Source: Bradyrhizobium canariense (GTDB lineage Bacteria > Pseudomonadota > Alphaproteobacteria > Rhizobiales > Xanthobacteraceae). From it: a stretch of 64,000 nt of DNA. The stretch spans positions 310,001 to 374,000 of the forward strand of contig NZ_JAFCKJ010000005.1 in NCBI RefSeq assembly GCF_018130465.1, given 5' to 3'. Below the pieces are notes generated by a model. The model searched no databases, had not been told where the DNA came from, and saw only the letters and a list, made by a program, of their open reading frames with translations. This document shows, piece after piece, positions 46,719 through 54,663 of the stretch (positions are counted from its first letter, which is position 1; every line of letters starts with the position of its first letter). The translations under genes were made by a program, and so were the position numbers.

Positions 46719-47171
46719 ATGAGGCGTTGTTTGAGCCGCTGGATCGCGGCAGCGGTGCTGTGGGTCGCGTTCACGCCCGCGGCAGGTGCCGAGTCGCTTG
46801 CGGCGACCGTCGAGCAATGGGGCCTGCTCGGCTCATGGGCGGTCGACTGCGCGGCCCGGCCCGACCGCGACAAGGGCGCGCTCCTGACTTACGAAATCCG
46901 GAAGGACGGAAGGGTGATGTACCGGCGCAATTTCGGCGAGGCCAAAGACGAAAACGAAGTGGTATCGGCGACGGTCAATGCCGACGGCCTGCTCAATGTG
47001 ATGGTGTACTTCCCCTTGCTGCAGCAGACGCGCGAGTTCGGTCTGCTACTCTCAAAGCAAGGCAGCTTGCGCGCAATCTACAATCGCAGCGAGCGCGGCG
47101 AGTACACGATCAGGGACGGCAAATACGTCGCCTCGGGAACGCCGACGCCGGCACAGCAACGCTGCGATTAA
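46719..47171 (+). CDS. Exported hypothetical protein
   Basis: 150 residues. Signal peptide (LSRWIAAAVLWVAFTPAAGA) then a compact domain beginning QWGLLGSWAVDCAARP and ending with an isolated cysteine (QQRCD), so one disulfide is possible. ATG 46719 begins the signal. Family not recognised; relatives occur in rhizobia as short periplasmic proteins. Confidence 0.72.
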   Translation: MRRCLSRWIAAAVLWVAFTPAAGAESLAATVEQWGLLGSWAVDCAARPDRDKGALLTYEIRKDGRVMYRRNFGEAKDENEVVSATVNADGLLNVMVYFPLLQQTREFGLLLSKQGSLRAIYNRSERGEYTIRDGKYVASGTPTPAQQRCD

Positions 47172-47230
47172 CCATCACCTTTGCGCACGATCCTTCGGAA
47201 AACCGCGCCACATCTTGCGAGCTTGCTCTG

Positions 47231-47248
47231 TCTGAACAGCTGTTCAGA
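47231..47248. promoter_or_regulatory. Perfect 18-bp palindrome, possible operator
   Basis: TCTGAACAGCTGTTCAGA is fully self-complementary. It lies 19 bases upstream of the -35 element of the promoter at 47268 and so could be an activator or repressor site for the small His-rich gene. Confidence 0.55.
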
Positions 47249-47267
47249 ATTCTCCTGCGATTCCTCC

Positions 47268-47292
47268 GGAACGTTCACGCGAATGCGCCGTT
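47268..47292 (+). promoter_or_regulatory. Sigma EcfG promoter (exact consensus)
   Basis: GGAAC (47268-47272), 16 bases, CGTT (47289-47292): an exact match to the general-stress sigma factor EcfG consensus. The ATG of the His-rich gene is 30 bases further on. Confidence 0.75.
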
Positions 47293-47322
47293 TAGATTTG
47301 CATTCTATTGGAGGAGGACATC

Positions 47323-47544
47323 ATGAAGAAGCTTGGTTATGTGCTTGCCGCTGTCGGCGCGCTCGCGGTTGCATTGCCCACGCTCGCCAGCGCGGAGACG
47401 GTGGTGATCAAGCGCGGTCATCACGGCGGTTACGGCGCCCGCGCCGAAATGCGCGAGCATCGCGACCACGGCTGGCATCGCGGCTGGCACCATCGCGACC
47501 GGGTCGTCGTGGTCAAGCGCAGTCACCGTCACCATTGGGACTAA
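47323..47544 (+). CDS. Small exported His/Arg-rich protein
   Basis: 73 residues. GGAGGAGGA precedes the ATG. Signal peptide (LGYVLAAVGALAVALPTLASA), then a short mature part rich in His, Arg and Gly (RGHHGGYGAR, HRGWHHRDRV, SHRHHWD). It could bind metal or anionic surfaces. An exact sigma-EcfG promoter and a strong terminator frame it as a single-gene stress transcript. Confidence 0.82.
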   Translation: MKKLGYVLAAVGALAVALPTLASAETVVIKRGHHGGYGARAEMREHRDHGWHRGWHHRDRVVVVKRSHRHHWD

Positions 47545-47561
47545 TGCGCAACGCAATATGA

Positions 47562-47590
47562 AAATGGCCCCTCACGGGGCCATTTCTTTG
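47562..47590 (+). terminator. Intrinsic terminator
   Basis: AAATGGCCCC (47562-47571), loop TCAC, GGGGCCATTT (47576-47585), then CTTTG. Follows the His-rich gene and faces the end of the aldo/keto reductase gene; symmetrical enough to serve both. Confidence 0.85.
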
Positions 47591-47613
47591 CGTGCTCGAA
47601 ACGTTCGGCGAAG

Positions 47614-48432
47614 TCAGTCCCACGCCGGCGCGAAGCCGGGATTGACGCAGCGCCTGTCCTTCGGCAGCGCGGCGATCTTGTTGCGGTCGGCATCGTCGAG
47701 CGTGATCTTCAGCGCGTCGAGATTGGCCTGCTGGCTCTCAACGCGCGACGCCTTCGGGATCGCGGCGACACCGTCCTGGTCGAGCAGCCATTTCAGCGCG
47801 ACCTGGGCTGCGGTCGCATTGTGCTTGGCGCCGATCTCGGCCAGCACCGGATCCGACGCAATGCGTCCCTGCGCCAGCGGGCAATAGGCGACCAGCGGGA
47901 CCGACTTGGCGTTGAGATAGGCCAGCACCTTCGATTGATCGAGCATGGCGTGATACTCGATCTGATTGCAGGCGATCGGCGCCTTGATGTCCTCGACCGC
48001 GATCTTGAGCAGTGCCGTGGTGAAGTTGGCGACGCCGATCGCCCGCGTGCGCCCCTCCTCCTTCAGCTTCATCAAGGTCTCGAACACCGCGCCCCAGTTC
48101 GCCGCGCTGGACGGCCAGTGCACGAGATAGAGGTCGACATGGTCGAGCCGGAGCTTCGCCAGGCTGGTGTCGAAGGCGCGGCGGATGGCGTCGGGGCTGA
48201 GATTCTCGTGCCAGACCTTTGTCGTGACATGCAGCTCGCCGCGCGGCAGCCGGGCCGCGGTGAGCGCCGCGCCGATCGGTTCTTCGTTGCCGTACATCTC
48301 GGCGGTATCGATATGGCGATAGCCGATCGACAGCGCGCTCTCGACCGCCGCGCGGCAGGCATCGCCCTGCATGCGGAAGGTACCGAGGCCGAGCTTGGGC
48401 ATGCTGATGCCCTGTGTCTTGAGATTGTCCAT
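47614..48432 (-). CDS. Aldo/keto reductase
   Basis: 272 residues. NADPH-dependent carbonyl reductase fold with the tetrad visible: HIDTAEMYGNE (Asp, Tyr), TKVW (Lys) and LVHWPS (His). 2,5-diketo-gluconate-reductase-like group. ATG 48432 is taken where MDNLKTQGISMPKLGLGT starts as in relatives; the frame is open further upstream. Confidence 0.93.
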   Translation of the reverse strand: MDNLKTQGISMPKLGLGTFRMQGDACRAAVESALSIGYRHIDTAEMYGNEEPIGAALTAARLPRGELHVTTKVWHENLSPDAIRRAFDTSLAKLRLDHVDLYLVHWPSSAANWGAVFETLMKLKEEGRTRAIGVANFTTALLKIAVEDIKAPIACNQIEYHAMLDQSKVLAYLNAKSVPLVAYCPLAQGRIASDPVLAEIGAKHNATAAQVALKWLLDQDGVAAIPKASRVESQQANLDALKITLDDADRNKIAALPKDRRCVNPGFAPAWD

Positions 48433-48577
48433 GAAAAGGCTCCTGACATCGTTCAGTCCGCCGGAGGCCCGCAGCGATGCTGCGGGAGCAAACTCTTCGA
48501 TGATGGAAAAGAGGTGGCGGGGACGGACAGCATAGCGCGGGAGGCGCAAGGCGGCCAATCAAGATCGGGTTAGCGAC

Positions 48578-50143
48578 CTACGAATGCTGCGCCACCACGG
48601 CTGGACGCGCCTGCGGCTGCGGCACGATGTCGACCGACCAGAGGTCCCGGTTGTCGACGTCCTTCAGCGTCACGGTCATGACGCCGGTTCGGCCTTCGAT
48701 ATCGACCTTGCCGAAGAACTGCAATCCGAAACAGGGCGCCAGATTCTCGCCCTGCGCTTCACTGCACCCGTTCTGATACATCGCGACCGGACCAAAGGTA
48801 TCGTCGAGCTCGCCCGGGCCCCAGCTGCCGGCATGCAAGGGCCCCGAGACGAACTCCCAGAACGGTTCGAAATCGCTAAATTGCGCCCTGTTCGGATCGT
48901 AATAGTGCGCGGCGGTGTAGTGCATGTCGGCGGTGAGCCAGACGATGTTGCGAATTCCGGCGCGCTTGATGGATGCGAGAAGATCGGCGATCTCGTGCTC
49001 ACGCCGGTCGGGCGGCCCATTCCCCAGTGCAACCGCATCGAGGCTGACCAGGCCGATCGGCAGGTCGGCCGCGATCACCTTCCAGGTCGCGCGCGAGGCG
49101 GCGAGCTCACGCTTCAGCCAGGCGAGCTGTTCGGCACCCAGGATCCAGCCGCGGTGATCGTCGCCCTTGTTCCAGCTATCGTCCCGATAGCTGCGCATGT
49201 CGATCATGAAGACGTCGAGCAAAGGACCATAGGCGATCTTGCGATAGACCCGCCCCTTTCGCGCACCGATGTCGCGGATCGGCATGAAGTCGAAGAAGGC
49301 GCGGCGGGCGCGCGCGACCAGGCGCGGGGTGCCGTCATCCTCATGACCGGCCCCGTCATAGCTGCCGGTCGGCGACCAGTCGTTGGTGACCTCGTGGTCA
49401 TCCCACTGTGCGAACATCGGCACCTCGGCGTGGAAGGCGCGGAAGTGCTCGTCGAGATGGTTGTATTTGTAATTGCCGCGGAACTGCGCCAGCGTGTGCG
49501 CGACCTCGGATTTCTCCTCGGTCACGACGTTGCGCCAAATCTCGCCATTCGGCAGCTTCTGCTCGGAGGGAATCGTGCAGTCGGCGTAGATGTGATCGCC
49601 GGAGTGGATGAAGAAGTCCGGGCGATTGTCGAGCATGGTGCGATAGCTGCGGTAGCCGCCGCGCGATGTGTCGATGCCCCAGCCCTGCCCCGCGGTATCG
49701 CCGGACCACAGGAACGAGATCGACCGGCCGGCAGCCGGCGCAGTGCGGAAATGGCCGATACGGCTTTCGCCGGCGATGCCGGTCGCGATGTCGTCGAAGC
49801 GCACACGATAGAAGATGTCCTGCCCGGGAGGCAGATCATTCAGCAGCAATTTTGAGGTGAAGTCGGCATCGGGCGACGCATCGCTCGAAACCGACGCAAT
49901 GACGGTCTTGAAGCTTTCGACGGTGGAATATTCCACCTGCATCCGCGCCGGCCGGTCGGCGCGCGCCCAGATCACGGCGGAGCCATCCGAGACGTCGCCG
50001 GACTGGATGCCGCCTGCTATCTGCGGACGATCCGCGGCGCGGCTGAGATGTGGCTTTGCGAGCGCGGCGACGGCGAGGCTGGAGGTGGAGCGGACCAGGA
50101 ATTGCCGCCGGGTCCAGGCGCGCGAGGCGCGGAGCGATGCCAT
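48578..50143 (-). CDS. phoD: Alkaline phosphatase D
   Basis: 521 residues. Tat signal (AWTRRQFLVRSTSS), PhoD N-terminal domain, then the metallophosphatase core with HSGDHIYADC, WDDHEVTND near 255 and WLTADMHYTAAHYY. Ca2+/Fe3+ phosphodiesterase/monoesterase that frees phosphate outside the cytoplasm. A Pho box was not recognised upstream. Length and motifs are normal. Confidence 0.94.
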   Translation of the reverse strand: MASLRASRAWTRRQFLVRSTSSLAVAALAKPHLSRAADRPQIAGGIQSGDVSDGSAVIWARADRPARMQVEYSTVESFKTVIASVSSDASPDADFTSKLLLNDLPPGQDIFYRVRFDDIATGIAGESRIGHFRTAPAAGRSISFLWSGDTAGQGWGIDTSRGGYRSYRTMLDNRPDFFIHSGDHIYADCTIPSEQKLPNGEIWRNVVTEEKSEVAHTLAQFRGNYKYNHLDEHFRAFHAEVPMFAQWDDHEVTNDWSPTGSYDGAGHEDDGTPRLVARARRAFFDFMPIRDIGARKGRVYRKIAYGPLLDVFMIDMRSYRDDSWNKGDDHRGWILGAEQLAWLKRELAASRATWKVIAADLPIGLVSLDAVALGNGPPDRREHEIADLLASIKRAGIRNIVWLTADMHYTAAHYYDPNRAQFSDFEPFWEFVSGPLHAGSWGPGELDDTFGPVAMYQNGCSEAQGENLAPCFGLQFFGKVDIEGRTGVMTVTLKDVDNRDLWSVDIVPQPQARPAVVAQHS

Positions 50144-50261
50144 TCAGGAAACCTTCGTCGAATCGCGACGGAAGGTGCCTGCGTCGTTTGACTCCCGGCT
50201 TACGGTTTCTTGACCCCGGGCCTACGGTTTTACGACGTGCGGATGACGGCTCGGAACAGAC

Positions 50262-50681
50262 CTAATGCTTCCAGCTGCAGATGCCGCCGCTGCGGCACGG
50301 CCAGGTCTGGATGCGGGTGTCCATCGCCTGCGCGTCGAGCGGGTTGCCGTGGCGATGCGCGAGCTTGGTGCGCGCCGCGCCGCGTAGCTGCGCGGGCCTG
50401 GCGTGCGCAACCTTCGGCTCCGACACGCGCACGCGTTCGGCGGCGACCTTCTTCGGCACGTCGACCGGCTCGGCGCGCGCCTGCGCCTCGTTGCCGCCGC
50501 GCGCCTCCAGCGCGACCGGCGCGAATTGGGTTTCGGGCCCGAGCCGCTTCGGCGACAACACCGCCTTCGAAAGATCGAGGCTGAGGTACTCGTTTGGCTT
50601 GTAGTCGTCAGCGCGCGCGATGCCGCCCCATGCGAGCGCGAGGGCAACGGCAATTGCAAAAGGAGCGCTCTTCAGAATCAC
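50262..50681 (-). CDS. Exported hypothetical protein with a structured leader
   Basis: 139 residues. Signal peptide (SAPFAIAVALALAWGGIARA), then a low-complexity Ala/Arg/Glu-rich body and a C-terminal pair of cysteines (WPCRSGGICSWKH) that could form a disulfide. It starts at GTG with AGGAGG five bases before it; that site is enclosed in the hairpin 50685-50735, so translation is probably controlled. Family not recognised. Confidence 0.75.
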   Translation of the reverse strand: MILKSAPFAIAVALALAWGGIARADDYKPNEYLSLDLSKAVLSPKRLGPETQFAPVALEARGGNEAQARAEPVDVPKKVAAERVRVSEPKVAHARPAQLRGAARTKLAHRHGNPLDAQAMDTRIQTWPCRSGGICSWKH

Positions 50682-50684
50682 GGA

Positions 50685-50735
50685 CGCCTCCTGAAATAGA
50701 TTGTTAAGAGGTAATTTATCTCTATTTAGGAGGCG
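50685..50735 (-). promoter_or_regulatory. Hairpin that would sequester the ribosome binding site
   Basis: On the minus strand CGCCTCCTAAATAGA (50735 to 50721) is complementary to TCTATTTcAGGAGGCG (50700 to 50685) with one bulged base and a 20-base loop. The downstream arm contains the AGGAGG of the gene starting at 50681. If the transcript includes both arms, the Shine-Dalgarno is fully paired. It might instead be an operator if the start site lies inside. Confidence 0.75.
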
Positions 50736-50788
50736 CCGCGCGCAATTCCAGCGGCCAGCTGCCGCCGTGGTTAAGAAGTTTGGCGGTG

Positions 50789-51790
50789 TCAGGCGACCTT
50801 TTTCGCCGTTCCCTTCCCCTCGAGGAACCCCATCAGACGGTTGCGGATGATGGTTTCCGCCTCAGCCATGATCCTGTCGACGAGTTCCTTGCAGGTGGGG
50901 ATGTCGTGGATGAGGCCCGCGACCATGCCGCAGCTCCAGGCACCCGCGTCCATCTGCCCGTCCAGCATGATCCTGGGATAGACGCCCGCGACCTGGTCGT
51001 GGATGTCGTCGATCTTCAGCTTGTCGCCCTTCTCGCGTTCGATCTCGAGCAGGCGGTCGACATTGGCGTTCTTGAGCACGCGCTCGGTGTTGCGCAGGCT
51101 CCGCATGATCAGGCGAGTGTCGAGCTCGGTCGCCGCGACCAAGGCGTTCTTGACGTTCTGATGCACCGGCGCTTCCTTGGTGGCGATGAAGCGCGTGCCC
51201 ATGTTCATGCCGGCCGCCCCCAGCGACAGCGCCGCGACGAGGCTACGCCCGTCGGCCATGCCGCCGGACGCGACGAACGGGATCTTCAATTCCTCCGCCG
51301 CGCGCGGCAACAGGATCATGTTGGGAATGTCGTCTTCGCCGGGATGGCCGCCGCACTCAAAACCGTCGACGCTGACGGCGTCGCATCCAATGCGCTCGGC
51401 TTTCAAGGAGTGGCGCACCGAGGTGCATTTGTGGATGACCTTGATGCCGGCGGCCTTCAGCGCGGGCATGTAGGCTTCCGGGCTGCGGCCCGCGGTCTCC
51501 ACGGACTTGATGCCGCCTTCGACGATGGCCGCGATGTATTCCGGGTAAGGCGGCGCGGCGAAGGTCGGTAGGAAAGTGAGGTTCACGCCGAACGGCTTGT
51601 CGGTCATATCGCGGCAGCGGGCGATCTCCTTTGCCAGCAGCTCCGGCGTCTTCTGCGTAAGACCGGTGATGATGCCGAGCCCGCCGGCATTGGAGACGGC
51701 AGCCGCCAGCTCGGCAAAGCCGACGAAATGCATGCCGCCCTGGATGATGGGGTGCTCGATGCCGAACAGTTCGGTGATCGCGGTCTTCAC
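50789..51790 (-). CDS. Nitronate monooxygenase (2-nitropropane dioxygenase family)
   Basis: 333 residues of the FMN TIM-barrel family that also includes FabK. GIEHPIIQGGMHFVG at the N terminus, GCDAVSVDGFECGGHPGEDD and PFVASGGMADGRSLVAALSLGA (phosphate site), with MGTRFIATKEA. It oxidises nitronates or related compounds. GTG start at 51790, preceded by GGGAGGT, so this start is well supported. Confidence 0.92.
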   Translation of the reverse strand: MKTAITELFGIEHPIIQGGMHFVGFAELAAAVSNAGGLGIITGLTQKTPELLAKEIARCRDMTDKPFGVNLTFLPTFAAPPYPEYIAAIVEGGIKSVETAGRSPEAYMPALKAAGIKVIHKCTSVRHSLKAERIGCDAVSVDGFECGGHPGEDDIPNMILLPRAAEELKIPFVASGGMADGRSLVAALSLGAAGMNMGTRFIATKEAPVHQNVKNALVAATELDTRLIMRSLRNTERVLKNANVDRLLEIEREKGDKLKIDDIHDQVAGVYPRIMLDGQMDAGAWSCGMVAGLIHDIPTCKELVDRIMAEAETIIRNRLMGFLEGKGTAKKVA

Positions 51791-52247
51791 TTACATTACC
51801 TCCCGGACTTTGCTTGGTGTTCGGACCAGTCTAGCCGGACTTTTGCGCCGCGGTCACCCTTTCTCTCCGAGCGGTCTTGCTCTCCGAGGGGCCTTGCTCT
51901 TGGAGGGGTCTTGGCTCGATCGAATTGATGGGCCGAAGCACGGCCGCCATCGGGATCATCAGCGCGCGACAATCGCAAGGGTAATCGCAAGGGTAATCGC
52001 AAGGGTCCCGGCTCTGATGGAATTGTTGGCTGCGTCAGAATTGTCTGCGCCGGGGTGACGCCGATGGAGCCGCCGATGTTTCGGGCGATGTCGATCAGCG
52101 CGGAAGCCTGGTTGGTCGGCGACCGCCATCATGGGACGCGGCCGCGACCGGCAATACCCTTAGGTGCAGTTCGAACAGGCCCAGGACCAACTTGCCGCGA
52201 GTTGGACCCAGGCCCAACTTGCCGCGAGTTCGCTGTTAGCATCCTGG
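51791..52247. other. Gap rich in short tandem repeats, no gene seen
   Basis: Three different repeats lie here: a degenerate 17-base unit (GAGGGGCCTTGCTCTTG-like, three copies around 51868-51918), an exact 12-base unit in three copies (51971-52006) and a 16-base unit CAACTTGCCGCGAGTT twice (52188-52203 and 52215-52230). Frames crossing it lack coding character. Confidence 0.6.
51971..52006. repeat. Tandem repeat, 3 x 12 bp
   Basis: AATCGCAAGGGT three times without mismatch. Confidence 0.9.
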
Positions 52248-52406
52248 TCAGTGCGTATTGGTCTCATGCCATTTTTCGAGATCGGGCTTCACCTCGTCCG
52301 ATCCCTGCTCCTTTTCCGGATTGCCTTTCCAGGGCTTGTCCGTCTGCTTGTGCGAACCCCAGTCGCTCTGCCGCCGGGGATCGTCGTTAGGCCGTTCCTT
52401 GCTCAT
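52248..52406 (-). CDS. Small hydrophilic protein (52 aa)
   Basis: 52 residues, almost wholly charged and polar, with Trp and Lys-Pro patterns (QSDWGSHKQTDKPWKGNPEK, PDLEKWHETNTH). GGAAAGG precedes the ATG. It starts 24 bases after the stop of the PRC-barrel gene on the same strand, so it is probably its operon partner. Such proteins occur in Bradyrhizobium without known function; disorder and stress tolerance are guesses. Confidence 0.75.
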   Translation of the reverse strand: MSKERPNDDPRRQSDWGSHKQTDKPWKGNPEKEQGSDEVKPDLEKWHETNTH

Positions 52407-52430
52407 CGAACTACCTTTCCATGAAACCCC

Positions 52431-52805
52431 CTACGCGAAGGGGACGCCGTAGTAGGAGTTGATGCCGCGAACTGCGGCGTCGTCACCCCAATTCCAATCA
52501 CTCCGTTCGCCGAATTTCGGCGCGCCTTCCAGCTCCTTGGTGGTAATGCCGGTGACATAACCGCCAAGCTCCGTGTCGTATTTCAGCGACTGCCACGGCA
52601 GCGGATAATGGTCGTTGCCGAGGCCCAGGAAACCGCCGAAGCCGAGCACAGCGTAGGACACCTTGCCGCTGACCTTGTCGATCATCACGCGTTCGATCAA
52701 GCCGATCTTGTTGCGATCGGCGCCATAGACCGATGTTCCCTCGACCTTGTCGCTGCCGATCAAACGGCCCATCTCGTTTTGGTCCAGTTCGCCCTGATTC
52801 AACAT
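52431..52805 (-). CDS. PRC-barrel domain protein
   Basis: 124 residues. A PRC-barrel segment (IGSDKVEGTSVYGADRNKIGLIERVMIDKVSGKVSY) is followed by GFLGLGNDHYPLPWQSL, the usual stress-associated form. TGGAG is just upstream of the ATG at 52805; the upstream in-frame part (to 52889) overlaps the promoter region. A near-EcfG promoter lies at 52836-52861. Confidence 0.9.
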   Translation of the reverse strand: MLNQGELDQNEMGRLIGSDKVEGTSVYGADRNKIGLIERVMIDKVSGKVSYAVLGFGGFLGLGNDHYPLPWQSLKYDTELGGYVTGITTKELEGAPKFGERSDWNWGDDAAVRGINSYYGVPFA

Positions 52806-52835
52806 CTCAGTTCTCCACTCAGCCAGTTTGGAGAC

Positions 52836-52861
52836 AACCCGGATAAGTGAGCTATCGTTCC
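52836..52861 (-). promoter_or_regulatory. Sigma EcfG-like promoter, one mismatch
   Basis: On the minus strand GGAAC, 17 bases, GGTT (consensus CGTT), 30 bases before the PRC-barrel ATG. Confidence 0.5.
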
Positions 52862-52882
52862 AGCTTGTTCCGCGTGAGTTGA

Positions 52883-52907
52883 GGAACATCGCCCGAAACG
52901 GGTGGTT
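52883..52907 (+). promoter_or_regulatory. Sigma EcfG-like promoter, one mismatch
   Basis: GGAAC, 16 bases, GGTT; it points toward the gene at 53064 and is divergent from the promoter of the PRC-barrel gene. The implied leader of about 150 bases is long. Confidence 0.4.
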
Positions 52908-53063
52908 CTCTCGACTTCAAGAACTGGAAACCAAGCCCTCGAAACGAAGACCGGCCCAAGGAGGCCCAGACCGCGCCGACTTCATCTATCGCGGCGTGGA
53001 GTGGTCAAGGGGGCAGCACGGCACATGTTGGAAAAGATCCTGCCTGCAAGGATGAGGTGAACC

Positions 53064-53291
53064 ATGAGCGATTTCCGCGATATCCAGCACGGCGTCAACG
53101 ATCCCGTCGATGGCCTCGACGTGAAGCGGCAGATCAACGACAACCGGACGCCGCATGAACGGGCACAACGCCATGCAGACGTACGTGCCGAGGCCACCGC
53201 CACGCCGACCGAGCCGTTTCTGCCCGAACGGCTTCGGCGCAAGCCGACCGATCCCATCAATCCGCGCACCGGGCGACATCCCACGGATTAG
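53064..53291 (+). CDS. Small hydrophilic hypothetical protein
   Basis: 75 residues, charged and probably disordered (MSDFRDIQHGVNDPVDGLDV, HERAQRHADVRAEA). AAGGATGAGGTG lies before the ATG. No family recognised. It lies in the block of short stress-type genes. Confidence 0.72.
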   Translation: MSDFRDIQHGVNDPVDGLDVKRQINDNRTPHERAQRHADVRAEATATPTEPFLPERLRRKPTDPINPRTGRHPTD

Positions 53292-53297
53292 CCGTTA

Positions 53298-53322
53298 GGA
53301 ACCTCGACCCCTGCGACGTGTT
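53298..53322 (+). promoter_or_regulatory. Sigma EcfG-like promoter, one mismatch
   Basis: GGAAC (53298-53302), 16 bases, TGTT (53319-53322), 56 bases before the DUF4142 ATG. Confidence 0.5.
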
Positions 53323-53378
53323 GGTCGGCGCAACGTCGCGCGGCGAGACGCTGCGCGCGCAATCGGAGGGACCGAACC

Positions 53379-53930
53379 ATGAAACGAACCATCATCGCAG
53401 CCGCTTGTGTGCTTCTCGCAGGCCCCGCGCTCGCCCAATCGCTCGGTGAGAAGACCGGCGTCAACTCGGCGCTCGGCGTCGCGCCTGCCACCGCCGACTT
53501 CGTCAAGGAGGTCGCCATCAGCGACATGTTCGAGATCGAGTCGAGCAAGCTCGCCACGCAGAAGGGCAACGCGCAGGAGAAGAGCTTTGCGCAGCAGATG
53601 GTGACCGACCACACCAAGACCAGCGGCGAACTCAAGGGCCTCGTCAGCGGCGGCAAGGTGCAGGCGACCCTGCCGACAGCACTCGACAGCTCGCACCAGA
53701 GCAAGCTCGACAAGCTCAAGAGTGCGAATGGCAAGGACTTCAGCTCGGATTACAATTCATACCAGGTCAGTGCCCATGAGGACGCGGTCTCGCTGTTCGA
53801 GCGTTACGCCAAGGGCGGCGACAATTCCGAGTTGAAGAATTGGGCCGGCAAGACGTTGCCGGCGCTCAAGCACCACCTCGACATGGCCAAGGAGCTCGGC
53901 AAGGCACCGAGCGTCGGTCAGTCCAAGTAA
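53379..53930 (+). CDS. DUF4142 exported protein, first copy
   Basis: 183 residues. Signal peptide ending GPALAQ, then a ferritin-like four-helix sequence (ADFVKEVAISDMFEIESSKLA, SFAQQMVTDHTKTSGELKGL, LPALKHHLDMAKEL) typical of DUF4142. GGAGGG before the ATG. Relatives are induced by general stress in rhizobia. A second, diverged copy is at 57070. Confidence 0.92.
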   Translation: MKRTIIAAACVLLAGPALAQSLGEKTGVNSALGVAPATADFVKEVAISDMFEIESSKLATQKGNAQEKSFAQQMVTDHTKTSGELKGLVSGGKVQATLPTALDSSHQSKLDKLKSANGKDFSSDYNSYQVSAHEDAVSLFERYAKGGDNSELKNWAGKTLPALKHHLDMAKELGKAPSVGQSK

Positions 53931-53952
53931 GTCAAGTAAGCAATGGGCTTGG

Positions 53953-53979
53953 GAGGACGCCGGCCCCACCGGCGTCCTC
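53953..53979. terminator. Intrinsic terminator-like hairpin
   Basis: GAGGACGCCGG (53953-53963) pairs perfectly with CCGGCGTCCTC (53969-53979) over a five-base loop, right after the DUF4142 gene. No strong T run follows. Confidence 0.7.
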
Positions 53980-54078
53980 TCGTTCGCCGCAGGCTGATGC
54001 CACGACGTCGAGCTCAGGAACCTTCTTTGTCTCCGGGTTTTACAGAACTGTCATGAGGGACATCACGCTTGCAGACCG

Positions 54079-54663
54079 ATGGCATCAGTAGAGGTCAAAC
54101 CTAACCGGATCGACACCGCAATCGCGGATGAGATCGCTGATCACACCAATTCAGGCATCGAGCACACCGCGCAGACATTAACCTGGGCCGCCGACGAGCA
54201 CGTGCTGCTCGCGCTGGCCGCGGCGGGGTGGCTCTATACTCATATCCGGCAGCCGCAACAGCGGCCCCTGGCAAATCACGTTCTGGCCGTCTCGCTGGCG
54301 ACGGCCTTCCTGCCGCATGTCCTGAAATCCGTATTCGATCAGATCAGGCCAGACCGGCTGACCATAAGCGGACACCGACGTGGAGTGCCCGTCTCAGGAC
54401 AGGCGCGCGACGCCTTCCCGTCCGGTCACGCGGTCCATATGGGCGCCCTCGCCTCGGCGGCGGGGTTGTTGCCGAAGACGCCGCGTCGATGGGTGCGCAC
54501 GGTTGCGGTCGCGCTTTCGCTGACACGGATCGTGGTGCTCGCGCACTGGGCAAGTGACGTGGTCGCAGGCTTTGCGCTTGGCGCGGCCGTGGAGAGACTC
54601 TTGCGGCCCTGGACACTGACGCAATCGTTCCGCAAGCAAGTCAATTGGCGGAGACGGCCGTGA
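54079..54663 (+). CDS. PAP2-family phosphatase
   Basis: 194 residues. Phosphatidic-acid phosphatase motifs KSVFDQIRPDR, FPSGHAVHMG and RIVVLAHWASDVVAG are complete, with several membrane segments. Likely dephosphorylates a lipid or undecaprenyl pyrophosphate. Its stop overlaps the next gene's GTG by four bases (GTGA), so the three genes 54079-55495 form one coupled unit. Confidence 0.9.
   Translation: MASVEVKPNRIDTAIADEIADHTNSGIEHTAQTLTWAADEHVLLALAAAGWLYTHIRQPQQRPLANHVLAVSLATAFLPHVLKSVFDQIRPDRLTISGHRRGVPVSGQARDAFPSGHAVHMGALASAAGLLPKTPRRWVRTVAVALSLTRIVVLAHWASDVVAGFALGAAVERLLRPWTLTQSFRKQVNWRRRP

Noticed and set aside
52055-52390. 111-codon plus-strand frame over the repeat-rich gap
   Set aside because: Composed partly of repeated sequence and opposite to the better supported 52-residue gene.
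54017-54040. GGAAC upstream of the PAP2 gene as an EcfG promoter
   Set aside because: The nearest -10 like sequence is at 14-15 bases spacing and poor.
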